A DNA stretch of 64,000 nt. Origin: Mycobacterium adipatum. Lineage in GTDB: Bacteria > Actinomycetota > Actinomycetes > Mycobacteriales > Mycobacteriaceae. Made by a program: the position numbers and the translations under genes. This document shows, piece after piece, positions 19,473 to 26,539 of the stretch (position 1 is the first letter of the stretch; each line of letters starts with the position of its first letter). Below the pieces are notes generated by a model. That model made no database searches and had not been told where the DNA came from. It saw nothing but the letters and a program-made list of their open reading frames with translations. The stretch is taken from assembly GCF_001644575.1 (NCBI RefSeq), contig NZ_CP015596.1, forward strand, positions 62,001 to 126,000, given 5' to 3'.

Positions 19473-21307
19473 CGGGCGGGCGCCGTCAGGCCGAGCCCGC
19501 GCAGCAGCGGAGCAGCCGAGCGCCGGACGTCATCAGCGGTGATCGCCATCAGCTCTTCGTCGGTGAAGTCATCGGAATCCGAATGGTCCAATCGGTATTC
19601 GCGTTCCTCCTCGGAACGCTCGACGAGGTTACGGACAAACCGGCCGTTACCGGCGATATCCAGGCTGCGCCGTGCGGTGCCGGTGGCGTCCGGGGTGGTG
19701 CTGGCGGCCAGATGCGCGAACAGGGTCTCCATCTCGTCGTGGGCCGTCTGCTCGAAGATGCTGTCGCGTTTCTCGGCCATCCGGGTCGCCATCTCGACGA
19801 GTTCGGACGCGCTGTAGGAGGGGAAGTCGATGCTGCGGGTGAAACGGGACCGCAGACCTTCGTTGGTGTCCAGGAAGCGGTCCAGGTCGGCGCGGTAGCC
19901 GGCGACGATGACGACCAACCGGTCGCGGTCGTTCTCCATGCGGGCCAGCAGGGTGTCGATCGCGACCAGGCCGAAATCGTTCTTGGCACCCGTCGACACC
20001 AGGGCGTAGGCCTCGTCGAGGAACAGCACACCGTCCAGGGCGCTGTCGATGATGGCGTTGGTCTTGGCCTCGGTCTCGCCGATGTGCTGACCGATGAGGT
20101 CGGCGCGGTGAACTTCGCGGACCGTCTCCTTCTTCAGCAGACCCAGCCCACAGTAGATCTTGGCCACCACCCGGGCGATCGTGGTCTTACCGGTTCCCGG
20201 TGGGCCGGCGAAGACCAGGTGATTGGTGCGCTGCGCGACGGCCAGCCCGCGCTCCTGGCGCCGGATCGACATGGCCACAGAGCTTTTCAGGCGCGCAACC
20301 TGATACTTGACCTCTTCCAGTCCGATGAACTCCGCGAGTTCGGCCTCGGCTTCTATCAGCAGGTGCGCCTTGCGTTCCTTGGCGCCCGGATCGACGAAGT
20401 CGGACTCCCCCGGCTCGGTCGAGGGATCCCACGGATCGCTGCGTGCCTCGATACGGTCGGCGGTCGTGGTGGCGAGCCCGAAGGATTTGTCCGACAACGC
20501 CTCTTGGACCCCGGCATGCTCGGGGTTGGCGGCGTACAACTCGGCCAGCACATCGGCGGCTTCGTCGTCCTCGCCCTGGGCTCGCAGGGACAGCCCCTTC
20601 ACCAGCCCGCCGTCGACGGCCGCCACCGCGACCGGACCCTCGGGGTTCTCCAGGTGCGAGAGCGCGGGGGCGAACATGCCCAGGTTTGCCAGTGCGATGG
20701 CCAGCGTCACCCTCGCGGCGTGCGCGTAGTGCTCGTCGAGGCGCGGGTTGTTGACCACCGGTGTCAGCGTGCGCACCACATCCGACCAGCGCCGGCTGCG
20801 CTGGTAGAGCGCGACGCGGACCCAGCGTGCCTGCAGCCAGGCCGGCCGGCGTGAGATCGCTTCCTCGACAAGCCGATCGGCGGCGGCGAACTCACCGGCC
20901 GCACCGAGTGTGGCCGCATACGCCAGCGCGATGTCATCACGGCTGGTCGCGCGGAACTGCAGGTAAAGGCCGGTGTCGTAGGTGAATCCGAGATCCTCGG
21001 CGCCGAGCTCGATTTCGCGGGTGAGCGCCCCGAAGGTGCCCCGGGTGCGCCAGATGGTGGCGATGACGCGGCCGGCGTTCTCGCCCGCGCCGGCGGCCGC
21101 CAGGCCGATCCAGGCGTCACACTGGTCACGGGCGATGCGGGTCAGCTCGGCAAAGCCCGATCGCGCCGCGGCCGGGTCCGCGGGACGCTGCCGGTCGTTG
21201 ACCGACAATCCCAGCGATCGGCAGCAGGTCGCGAACCTGTTCACCAGGTCGCGATCGACGCGTGTTGCTCCTCCACTCGCGGTGAGCGTGTCACTGACCG
21301 TATCCAT
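19469..21307 (-). CDS. eccA3: ESX-3 cytosolic AAA+ ATPase EccA3
   Basis: 612 aa. The N-terminal ~290 residues are helical TPR-like repeats. The C-terminal CbxX/CfqX AAA+ domain has Walker A GPPGTGKT at 368-375, Walker B GVLFLDEAYALV near 427, and sensor/arginine-finger regions RSRFTRSIDFPSY. EccA is thought to act on secreted substrates or EspG-PPE complexes. First gene of the operon. The ATG at 21307 has no adjacent ribosome-binding site; a five-codon GTG-started reading frame with a G-rich leader ends 3 bp before it (21311-21328). Confidence 0.95.
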   Translation of the reverse strand: MDTVSDTLTASGGATRVDRDLVNRFATCCRSLGLSVNDRQRPADPAAARSGFAELTRIARDQCDAWIGLAAAGAGENAGRVIATIWRTRGTFGALTREIELGAEDLGFTYDTGLYLQFRATSRDDIALAYAATLGAAGEFAAADRLVEEAISRRPAWLQARWVRVALYQRSRRWSDVVRTLTPVVNNPRLDEHYAHAARVTLAIALANLGMFAPALSHLENPEGPVAVAAVDGGLVKGLSLRAQGEDDEAADVLAELYAANPEHAGVQEALSDKSFGLATTTADRIEARSDPWDPSTEPGESDFVDPGAKERKAHLLIEAEAELAEFIGLEEVKYQVARLKSSVAMSIRRQERGLAVAQRTNHLVFAGPPGTGKTTIARVVAKIYCGLGLLKKETVREVHRADLIGQHIGETEAKTNAIIDSALDGVLFLDEAYALVSTGAKNDFGLVAIDTLLARMENDRDRLVVIVAGYRADLDRFLDTNEGLRSRFTRSIDFPSYSASELVEMATRMAEKRDSIFEQTAHDEMETLFAHLAASTTPDATGTARRSLDIAGNGRFVRNLVERSEEEREYRLDHSDSDDFTDEELMAITADDVRRSAAPLLRGLGLTAPAR

Positions 21308-21352
21308 GTGTCATTTGCAAAGAAGCACGCGCCCCCCTGCCGTCTCCTTTGG

Positions 21353-21371
21353 TATGGCTAGGCTAACTCCG
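21353..21371 (-). promoter_or_regulatory. IdeR-like iron box upstream of ESX-3
   Basis: Read on the minus strand, CGGAGTTAGCCTAGCCATA matches the mycobacterial IdeR consensus TTAGGTTAGCCTAACCTAA at 12 of 19 positions, with the centre GTTAGCCTA perfect. It lies about 46-64 bp before eccA3, and its TAGCCT could double as a -10 element, so a bound repressor would block transcription. Iron repression of ESX-3 is established in mycobacteria; this particular site is inferred from the match. Confidence 0.5.
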
Positions 21372-21376
21372 CCGAA

Positions 21377-21397
21377 GTTAGCATTGCATTAGCTAAC
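21377..21397. repeat. GTTAG/CTAAC inverted repeat next to the iron box
   Basis: GTTAGCATTGCATTAGCTAAC carries GTTAG and CTAAC arms around an AT-rich centre, and GGCTAAC at 21361 repeats the half-site again. These are extra IdeR-type half-sites or a second metal-regulator site (Zur also controls ESX-3 in M. tuberculosis). The spacing does not fit the standard 19-bp IdeR box. Confidence 0.35.
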
Positions 21398-21538
21398 CTG
21401 TCGAGACGTTCGGGGTCGACGGCGGGCGTGACGGCGCTCACCGCGCGACAGGAGACCACCGGCGGCAGCCGATGGCGGTGGTGATGCGCTTGACCTCGCG
21501 TGATGCCGCTTTGAGCACCGGCCGGCCCGGGGCGGCCG

Positions 21539-22417
21539 TCAGACCAGTGGACGACCCGTGCGGATGCGCCAGTCCAGGTCCTTGAGCAGGACGTTGAACG
21601 GGAACTGCCGGACCGCCCGCGGTGCCACGTCGTTGGCCATTCGCAGGGCGCCGATCAGCCGGTCGAAGCGGCGCTGACGCTGCGAGTCCCAGGGCAGGCG
21701 CATCTCCGCGCGGAAGCGTTCGGGCAAGAAACCGGTGGTGATCAGGCCGGTGATGTCCTCGTGCAGGCGCTGCAGCGGACCGGGCAACCGCAACCCGCGC
21801 AGCCGTCCCACCGCAATCGGATACAGATACTCGCGGATGGTGTCGTCGATATGCACCTTGTCCAGCTGTTCCTGCCAGTATTTGTCGAAGGCCGCGCGGT
21901 CGGCCGGCCACATCTCGGCGGGCACCTGCAGGGTGGTGCCCAGCGTCATACCGTCCAGATAGTGCTTGTCGGCGGTCTCGTCGTCCATCTCGCCGACGAA
22001 CATCCGCTGGATGTCCACCGATCCCTTGTAGAGGCAGGCGGCGACCCACATCTGTAGGTCCTTGTCGAAGGCGTTGTATTCGACCGGGCTCGCCGCGGTC
22101 GAGCGCACCTGGGCGTGTGCGCCGTTGACCGCACGCCGGAACGCGGCCTTCTGCGCCTCGGTGCCGCGGCCGGCCACCGCCAGGTAGGTGAAGGTGGTGC
22201 GGGCGCGCTTGACGGGGTGCCGGTCGACCCGCCCACCCTCGACCTTGCTCTCCTTGACTCCGTAGCCGACACCGGGCCGGGCGAGCTGCATGACCACGTT
22301 GGCCGGGCCTGCCAGCAGCGCAACGCCCATCAGACCGTCGTCGACGGTCGCACCCCAGCCGCGCCGACGGGCCGGCACGCGGCCGGTCTGGCCGATCGGA
22401 CGTTCGACGATCGTCAT
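21539..22417 (-). CDS. MpaB-like oxygenase family protein (DUF2236)
   Basis: 292 aa from the ATG at 22417 (MTIVERPIGQTG). It shows DUF2236-type features: GLMGVALLAGPANVVMQLA, then VDRHPVKRARTTFTYLAVAG, and the HAQV and YNAFDKDLQMWVAACLYKG stretches that hold the histidines thought to bind haem in latex-clearing-protein/MpaB relatives. Synteny suggests the Rv0276 counterpart. The substrate is unknown. It is divergent from the TetR gene with a 72-bp gap, so that regulator may control it. The ~230 bp between this gene's 3' end and eccA3 holds only the ESX-3 promoter region. Confidence 0.78.
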   Translation of the reverse strand: MTIVERPIGQTGRVPARRRGWGATVDDGLMGVALLAGPANVVMQLARPGVGYGVKESKVEGGRVDRHPVKRARTTFTYLAVAGRGTEAQKAAFRRAVNGAHAQVRSTAASPVEYNAFDKDLQMWVAACLYKGSVDIQRMFVGEMDDETADKHYLDGMTLGTTLQVPAEMWPADRAAFDKYWQEQLDKVHIDDTIREYLYPIAVGRLRGLRLPGPLQRLHEDITGLITTGFLPERFRAEMRLPWDSQRQRRFDRLIGALRMANDVAPRAVRQFPFNVLLKDLDWRIRTGRPLV

Positions 22418-22489
22418 GGACACCTCTGCGGAATGAAAGTGAGAACGAGTGTTTCCTGATATTGCACCGCCGGCCGGACGGGTGTCAAG

Positions 22490-23107
22490 ATGGACGATAT
22501 GACCCAGCTGCGGCCCTATCGCGGTGTCGCGGCGCCCCAGCGTCTGGCCGAGCGGCGCCGCCGCTTCCTGCAGGCTGGGCTGGATCTGCTCGGGGAGACC
22601 TATGACGAGCTCACGGTGCGGGCCATCTGCCGGCGCTCCGGCATCGCCACCCGGCACTTCTACGAGGCATTCATCGATAAGGACGAGTTCGTCGCCGCGG
22701 TGTTCGATTCCGTGATCGGCGAGATCGCCACCACCACCCAGGCGGCCGTGGCGGCCGTGCCGGGGCCGGAACAGAATCGGGCCGGCATCACGAATCTGGT
22801 GCGCACCATCGCCGACGACGCCCGGATCGGGAAGTTGCTCTTCGACCCTCAGCTGTCCAATGCGGTGCTGGTGCGCAAACGCGCCGAACTCGGTGGGTTC
22901 TTCGCCGTGCTGGCCGGCCAACACGCCCAGACCGTGCTGAACCAGCAGGACAGCGACCAGATCAAGGCCCTCGCGCATTTCATCGTCGGCGGAGTCAACC
23001 AGACCCTGCACGGCTGGCTGGCGGGCTCCATCGCACTGAGTCGCGAGGAGCTGATCGACTTCCTGACCGCGCTGCTCGATACCTTTCCCGACCCCGGCAG
23101 GGGCTAG
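22490..23107 (+). CDS. TetR-family transcriptional regulator (Rv0275c-like)
   Basis: 205 aa (or 202 from the ATG at 22499). The N-terminal helix-turn-helix is clear: YDELTVRAICRRSGIATRHF with YEAFIDKDEFVAAVF as the recognition helix and following linker. The C-terminal ligand domain is not diagnostic. Divergent from the MpaB-like gene, so likely autoregulatory and controlling that neighbour. The stop overlaps the stop of the convergent VOC gene. Confidence 0.85.
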   Translation: MDDMTQLRPYRGVAAPQRLAERRRRFLQAGLDLLGETYDELTVRAICRRSGIATRHFYEAFIDKDEFVAAVFDSVIGEIATTTQAAVAAVPGPEQNRAGITNLVRTIADDARIGKLLFDPQLSNAVLVRKRAELGGFFAVLAGQHAQTVLNQQDSDQIKALAHFIVGGVNQTLHGWLAGSIALSREELIDFLTALLDTFPDPGRG

Positions 23108-23679
23108 ACGACTGCGCGCGGCCGGCGGTCGGCCGCGGTCTTGGGCACCGTGGTGGTGTCGGCCTCGGTGAATTCCTTGATCCAGCAGGCGAACTCCAGG
23201 GTGATGCCATCCGGGTCCTGGAAGTAGAAGGAACGCACGTATACCCCTGGGTGCAGGGTCGGCGAGGCCTGCCATTCGCTTTCGTCGTGATTGAGCACCG
23301 GGCCGACACGGACGCCCTTGGCCTTGAGCTTCTCGCGATACTCGTCGAACTTCTCGGCAGGCACGTGGAAGGCCAAGTGGTTCATGGTGGTCACCGCACT
23401 GGTGATCTCCCCGAGACCGGGCAGTGCCACCGGGGCCGACACCCCGGGAATTCCGTCGGGGGCATCGGTGAACCAGAAGAAGGCCACGCAATCGCCGTTG
23501 CCGGCGTCGAAGAAGAAGTGCTGCCCCATTCCGCCCGGCAGGTCCAGAGATTTGATCAACGGCATGCCGAGCACACCGGAATAGAAGTCGACGGTGCGCT
23601 GCATGTCCGAGCACACCAATGCGACGTGATTGATCCCCCCGAGCTGGAACTCCGAGTTGGGGTTGTCGGGCTTGATCAT
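23104..23679 (-). CDS. VOC-family glyoxalase/dioxygenase-like protein (Rv0274-like)
   Basis: 191 aa from the ATG at 23679 (MIKPDNPNSEFQLGG). Two betaalphabetabetabeta modules: the first begins INHVALVCSDMQRTVDFY with a metal-ligand His, the second includes MNHLAFHVPAEKFDEY and ends DPDGITLEFACW with the Glu ligand. VOC proteins include glyoxalase I, extradiol dioxygenases and epimerases, and the substrate cannot be named. It is divergent from a TetR gene across a perfect palindrome at 23709-23740, and is probably repressed by that regulator. Confidence 0.85.
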   Translation of the reverse strand: MIKPDNPNSEFQLGGINHVALVCSDMQRTVDFYSGVLGMPLIKSLDLPGGMGQHFFFDAGNGDCVAFFWFTDAPDGIPGVSAPVALPGLGEITSAVTTMNHLAFHVPAEKFDEYREKLKAKGVRVGPVLNHDESEWQASPTLHPGVYVRSFYFQDPDGITLEFACWIKEFTEADTTTVPKTAADRRPRAVV

Positions 23680-23708
23680 GACGAGTACTCCCACCGCTGG
23701 CGCAGATC

Positions 23709-23740
23709 CGAATCTGAATCTAACATCAGATTCAGATTCG
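23709..23740. promoter_or_regulatory. Perfect 13-bp-arm palindrome, TetR operator
   Basis: The arms CGAATCTGAATCT (23709-23721) and AGATTCAGATTCG (23728-23740) are exact inverted complements around a 6-bp spacer. It sits in the 78-bp gap between the divergent VOC and TetR genes, 18 bp before the GTG start of the regulator. Each arm is itself a tandem AATCTG-AATCT, suggesting cooperative binding of two dimers. Most likely the autoregulatory operator of the 23758 TetR protein. Confidence 0.75.
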
Positions 23741-23757
23741 ATCAACGAAGGGACCCT

Positions 23758-24381
23758 GTGACCGCTCGGGTTGAGCTGCCCACCGCGCGCGGGCGCCAGA
23801 CGCAGGCCGCCATCGATGCGGCCGCTCGAACAGTGATCGCCCGCAAGGGAATTCTGGCTGCCACCATCGCCGATATCGCCGCCGAAGCCGGTCGCTCCAC
23901 CGCGTCGTACTACAACTACTACGACTCCAAGGAAGCGATGGTGCGCGAGTGGGCCGTCCGCTTCCGCGATGAAGCGCGCGACCGGGTGATCGCGGCCAAC
24001 GAGCCGGGACTGAGCAATGCCGAGCGTGCGCACGCCGCCGCGGCCGCGCACTGGCACACCTACCGACATCGGCTCGCCGAGATCATCGCGGTGTCCCAGC
24101 TGGCCATGGTCAGCGACGATTTCGCGCAGTACTGGGCAGAAATCTGCGCCCTGCCCATCGCGCTGATCACGAAAATGGTGGTCCAGGCGCAGGGCGAGGG
24201 CTACTGCGCCGGCGATGACCCGCATCTGATCGCCGTCGCCCTGGTGTCCATGCTGAACCAGTTCTGCTACACCCAACTTTCGGGCACCGGCGCGCAGACC
24301 GCCGATGACGACGCCTGCATTGCCACCCTGGCCGCGATCTTCCACCGGACGATCTATCACAAGGAGACCTCACTGCCATGA
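23758..24381 (+). CDS. TetR-family transcriptional regulator (Rv0273c-like)
   Basis: 207 aa from GTG 23758, preceded by GAAGGGA. The helix-turn-helix is at about residues 35-55: AATIADIAAEAGRSTASYYN followed by YYDSKEAMV. The open frame continues upstream into the VOC gene but nothing there looks coding. The stop overlaps the ATG of the a/b hydrolase (ATGA), so regulator and enzyme are co-translated. It probably binds the palindrome at 23709-23740 and controls both the VOC gene and its own operon. Confidence 0.87.
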   Translation: MTARVELPTARGRQTQAAIDAAARTVIARKGILAATIADIAAEAGRSTASYYNYYDSKEAMVREWAVRFRDEARDRVIAANEPGLSNAERAHAAAAAHWHTYRHRLAEIIAVSQLAMVSDDFAQYWAEICALPIALITKMVVQAQGEGYCAGDDPHLIAVALVSMLNQFCYTQLSGTGAQTADDDACIATLAAIFHRTIYHKETSLP

Positions 24382-25511
24382 CGACGAAGGGCCAGACGCC
24401 GGGGGTGACCCGGGAGTTCGTCGGAATGGATTCACCCACCGCGCGCCGCGCCGGGGCCGGCGGGCACCCCTGCCAAGGGCTCTACCATCGTGGGGTCGGC
24501 CGCAAGCCCAAGGTCGCGGTCATCGCGACGCATTATCAGATCGATTTCTCCGAGCACTACCTCGCCGACTACCTGGCCACCCGCGGAATCGGGTTCCTCG
24601 GCTGGAACACCCGCTTCCGCGGTTTCGAGAGCACCTTCCTGCTGGATCACGCCCTGGTCGACATCGGCGTCGGGATCCGCTGGCTACGCGAGGTGCAGGG
24701 CATCGAAACCGTGGTGCTGCTGGGCAATTCCGGTGGCGGCTCACTGATGGCCGCCTATCAGGCCCAGGCGGTGCACCACCATATCGCCCCGCTCGACGGG
24801 ATGCGGCCGGCCGCGGGTCTCGCCGACCTGCCCCCGGCCGATGGTTACGTGGCCAGCGCCGCGCACCCCGGCCGGCCCGATGTGCTCACCGCGTGGATGG
24901 ACGCCTCCGTCATCGACGAGAACGATGCGCTGGGAACCGATCCCACCCTGGACCTGTTCGACGCGAAGAACGGCCCGCCCTACTCGGCAGACTTCATCGC
25001 CCGCTACCGCGCCGCACAGGTGGCCCGCAACGATGCCATCACGGACTGGGCGGAGTCCGAGCTCAAACGTGTACGGGCCGCCGGGTATTCAGACCGGCCG
25101 TTCACGGTGTTGCGCACCTGGGCCGACCCCCGGATGGTCGACCCCACCCTGGAGCCGACGAGACGTCAGCCCAACATGTGCTACGCGGGCCCGCCGGTCA
25201 AGGCCAACCGATCCGCGTATGGCATCGCGGCTGCGTGCACACTGCGCAACTGGATCGGCATGTGGAGCCTGCGGCACGCCCAGACCAGGGCCGAACCCCA
25301 TCTCGCGCTCATCGACTGCCCGGCCCTGGTGATCAACGCAGAGCAGGACACCGGCGTGTATCCCTCGGATGCCCAACGCATCCATGATGCTCTCGCCAGC
25401 ACCGACAAGGCCCGGTTGTCGATCGACACCGACCACTACTTCACCACCCCGGGGGCCCGCAGCGAACAGGCCGATACCATCGCCAAGTGGATCGCGAAAA
25501 GGTGGCGCTGA
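24378..25511 (+). CDS. Alpha/beta hydrolase (Rv0272c-like)
   Basis: 377 aa with nucleophile elbow GNSGGGS (about residues 118-124), a motif of serine a/b hydrolases, an acid region around NAEQDTGVYPSD, and a C-terminal catalytic His in IDTDHYFTTPG. The start overlaps the TetR stop. The size and neighbours match what I recall for Rv0272c. Ser-His-Asp esterase or C-C hydrolase activity is plausible. The 3' end overlaps the next gene. Confidence 0.83.
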   Translation: MTTKGQTPGVTREFVGMDSPTARRAGAGGHPCQGLYHRGVGRKPKVAVIATHYQIDFSEHYLADYLATRGIGFLGWNTRFRGFESTFLLDHALVDIGVGIRWLREVQGIETVVLLGNSGGGSLMAAYQAQAVHHHIAPLDGMRPAAGLADLPPADGYVASAAHPGRPDVLTAWMDASVIDENDALGTDPTLDLFDAKNGPPYSADFIARYRAAQVARNDAITDWAESELKRVRAAGYSDRPFTVLRTWADPRMVDPTLEPTRRQPNMCYAGPPVKANRSAYGIAAACTLRNWIGMWSLRHAQTRAEPHLALIDCPALVINAEQDTGVYPSDAQRIHDALASTDKARLSIDTDHYFTTPGARSEQADTIAKWIAKRWR

Positions 25512-26452
25512 AGGTACTGGCCCATTTCACCCCCGGTCGGCGGGTGATGGATTTCGTTGCTGCAGAATCGGATTGGCTGGATGTCCGGTGGTGCGCAGAG
25601 GATGACGACACCACCTTGCACCGGGAGCTGCCCGGCGCCGACGTGATCTGGCATGTGCTGCGTCCGCTCTCGGAAGCCGATCTCGGCCTCGCCGCCCAGT
25701 GCCGACTGGTGCACAAGCTGGGCGCCGGGGTGAACACCATCGATGTCGACGCGGCGACCCGCGCCGGGATCGCCGTCGCGAACATGCCCGGCGCCAACGC
25801 GCCGTCGGTCACCGAGGGCACCCTGCTGTTGATGCTCGCCGCCCTGCGCAGGTTGCCCGTGCTGGATCGCGCCACCCGCGCGGGCCGCGGCTGGCCGTCG
25901 GACCCGAGCCTCGGGGAGACGGTGCGCGATATCGGCGGCTGCACGGTGGGGCTGGTCGGCTACGGGAACATCGCCAAACAGGTGGAGGCGGTACTCAAGA
26001 CGCTGGGCGCCCGGGTGTTGCACACCAGCACCCGCGACGACGGCCACCCGGGCTGGCAGCCGTTACCGGCACTGCTCGCCGAGAGCGACATCGTCTCGCT
26101 GCACTTGCCGTTGACCCCGGCGACCCGGCACCTGATCGACCGGGACGCGCTGGCGTCGATGAAACCCGGCGCGGTGCTCGTCAACACCGCGCGCGGGCCG
26201 ATCGTCGACGAGGACGCTCTGGCCGACGCGTTGCGCGCAGGCCGGCTGGGCGCGGCCGGCCTGGACGTCTTCGCCGTCGAACCCGTGCCACCCGGCAATC
26301 CCCTGCTGGAACTGGACAACGTGGTGCTGACCCCGCACGTCACCTGGTACACGGTCGACACCATGCGCCGCTATCTGGAGGTCGCGGTCGACAACTGTCG
26401 GCGGCTGCGGGACGGCCTTCCGCTCGCCAACGTGGTGAACCAAGTGAACTAG
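25487..26452 (+). CDS. D-isomer specific 2-hydroxyacid dehydrogenase
   Basis: 321 aa. The NAD-binding Rossmann motif GLVGYGNIAKQVEAVLKTLG lies at about 152-171, and the catalytic Arg, Glu and His sit in VNTARGPIVDEDAL, EPVPPGNPL and LTPHVTWYT. It oxidises or reduces a 2-hydroxy/2-oxo acid pair (phosphoglycerate- or glyoxylate-type); the substrate is unknown. The ATG at 25487 overlaps the previous gene by 25 bp; GTG 25502 is an alternative. An intrinsic hairpin follows at 26455, ending this TetR-hydrolase-dehydrogenase operon. Confidence 0.88.
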   Translation: MDREKVALKVLAHFTPGRRVMDFVAAESDWLDVRWCAEDDDTTLHRELPGADVIWHVLRPLSEADLGLAAQCRLVHKLGAGVNTIDVDAATRAGIAVANMPGANAPSVTEGTLLLMLAALRRLPVLDRATRAGRGWPSDPSLGETVRDIGGCTVGLVGYGNIAKQVEAVLKTLGARVLHTSTRDDGHPGWQPLPALLAESDIVSLHLPLTPATRHLIDRDALASMKPGAVLVNTARGPIVDEDALADALRAGRLGAAGLDVFAVEPVPPGNPLLELDNVVLTPHVTWYTVDTMRRYLEVAVDNCRRLRDGLPLANVVNQVN

Positions 26453-26454
26453 GG

Positions 26455-26482
26455 CCCGGGGGTGACTGCCATCACCCCCGGG
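26455..26482 (+). terminator. Hairpin terminator after the dehydrogenase gene
   Basis: CCCGGGGGTGA (26455-26465) and TCACCCCCGGG (26472-26482) are perfect 11-bp arms with a 6-nt loop, starting 3 bp after the stop codon at 26452. There is no U-tract, as is usual for actinobacterial terminators. It separates the upstream operon from fadE6. Confidence 0.7.
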
Positions 26483-26497
26483 GTACGCTCGGTTACC

Positions 26498-26509
26498 AAC
26501 CGACCGGTT
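26498..26509. promoter_or_regulatory. Candidate palindromic operator upstream of fadE6
   Basis: AACCGACCGGTT has 5-bp arms with a 2-bp centre and lies 31 bp before the GTG start. Short GC-rich palindromes of this kind are often TetR-family sites near acyl-CoA dehydrogenase genes. The short length makes a chance match possible. Confidence 0.3.
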
Positions 26510-26539
26510 AATAGGGAAGTTGCCCCATGGAGGTTAAGC

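Noticed and set aside
22418..22489. GAGAACGAGTGTTTC near the MpaB/TetR divergent gap as KstR-like site
   Set aside because: Only partial symmetry and one half-site of the KstR consensus differs; no steroid genes are adjacent.
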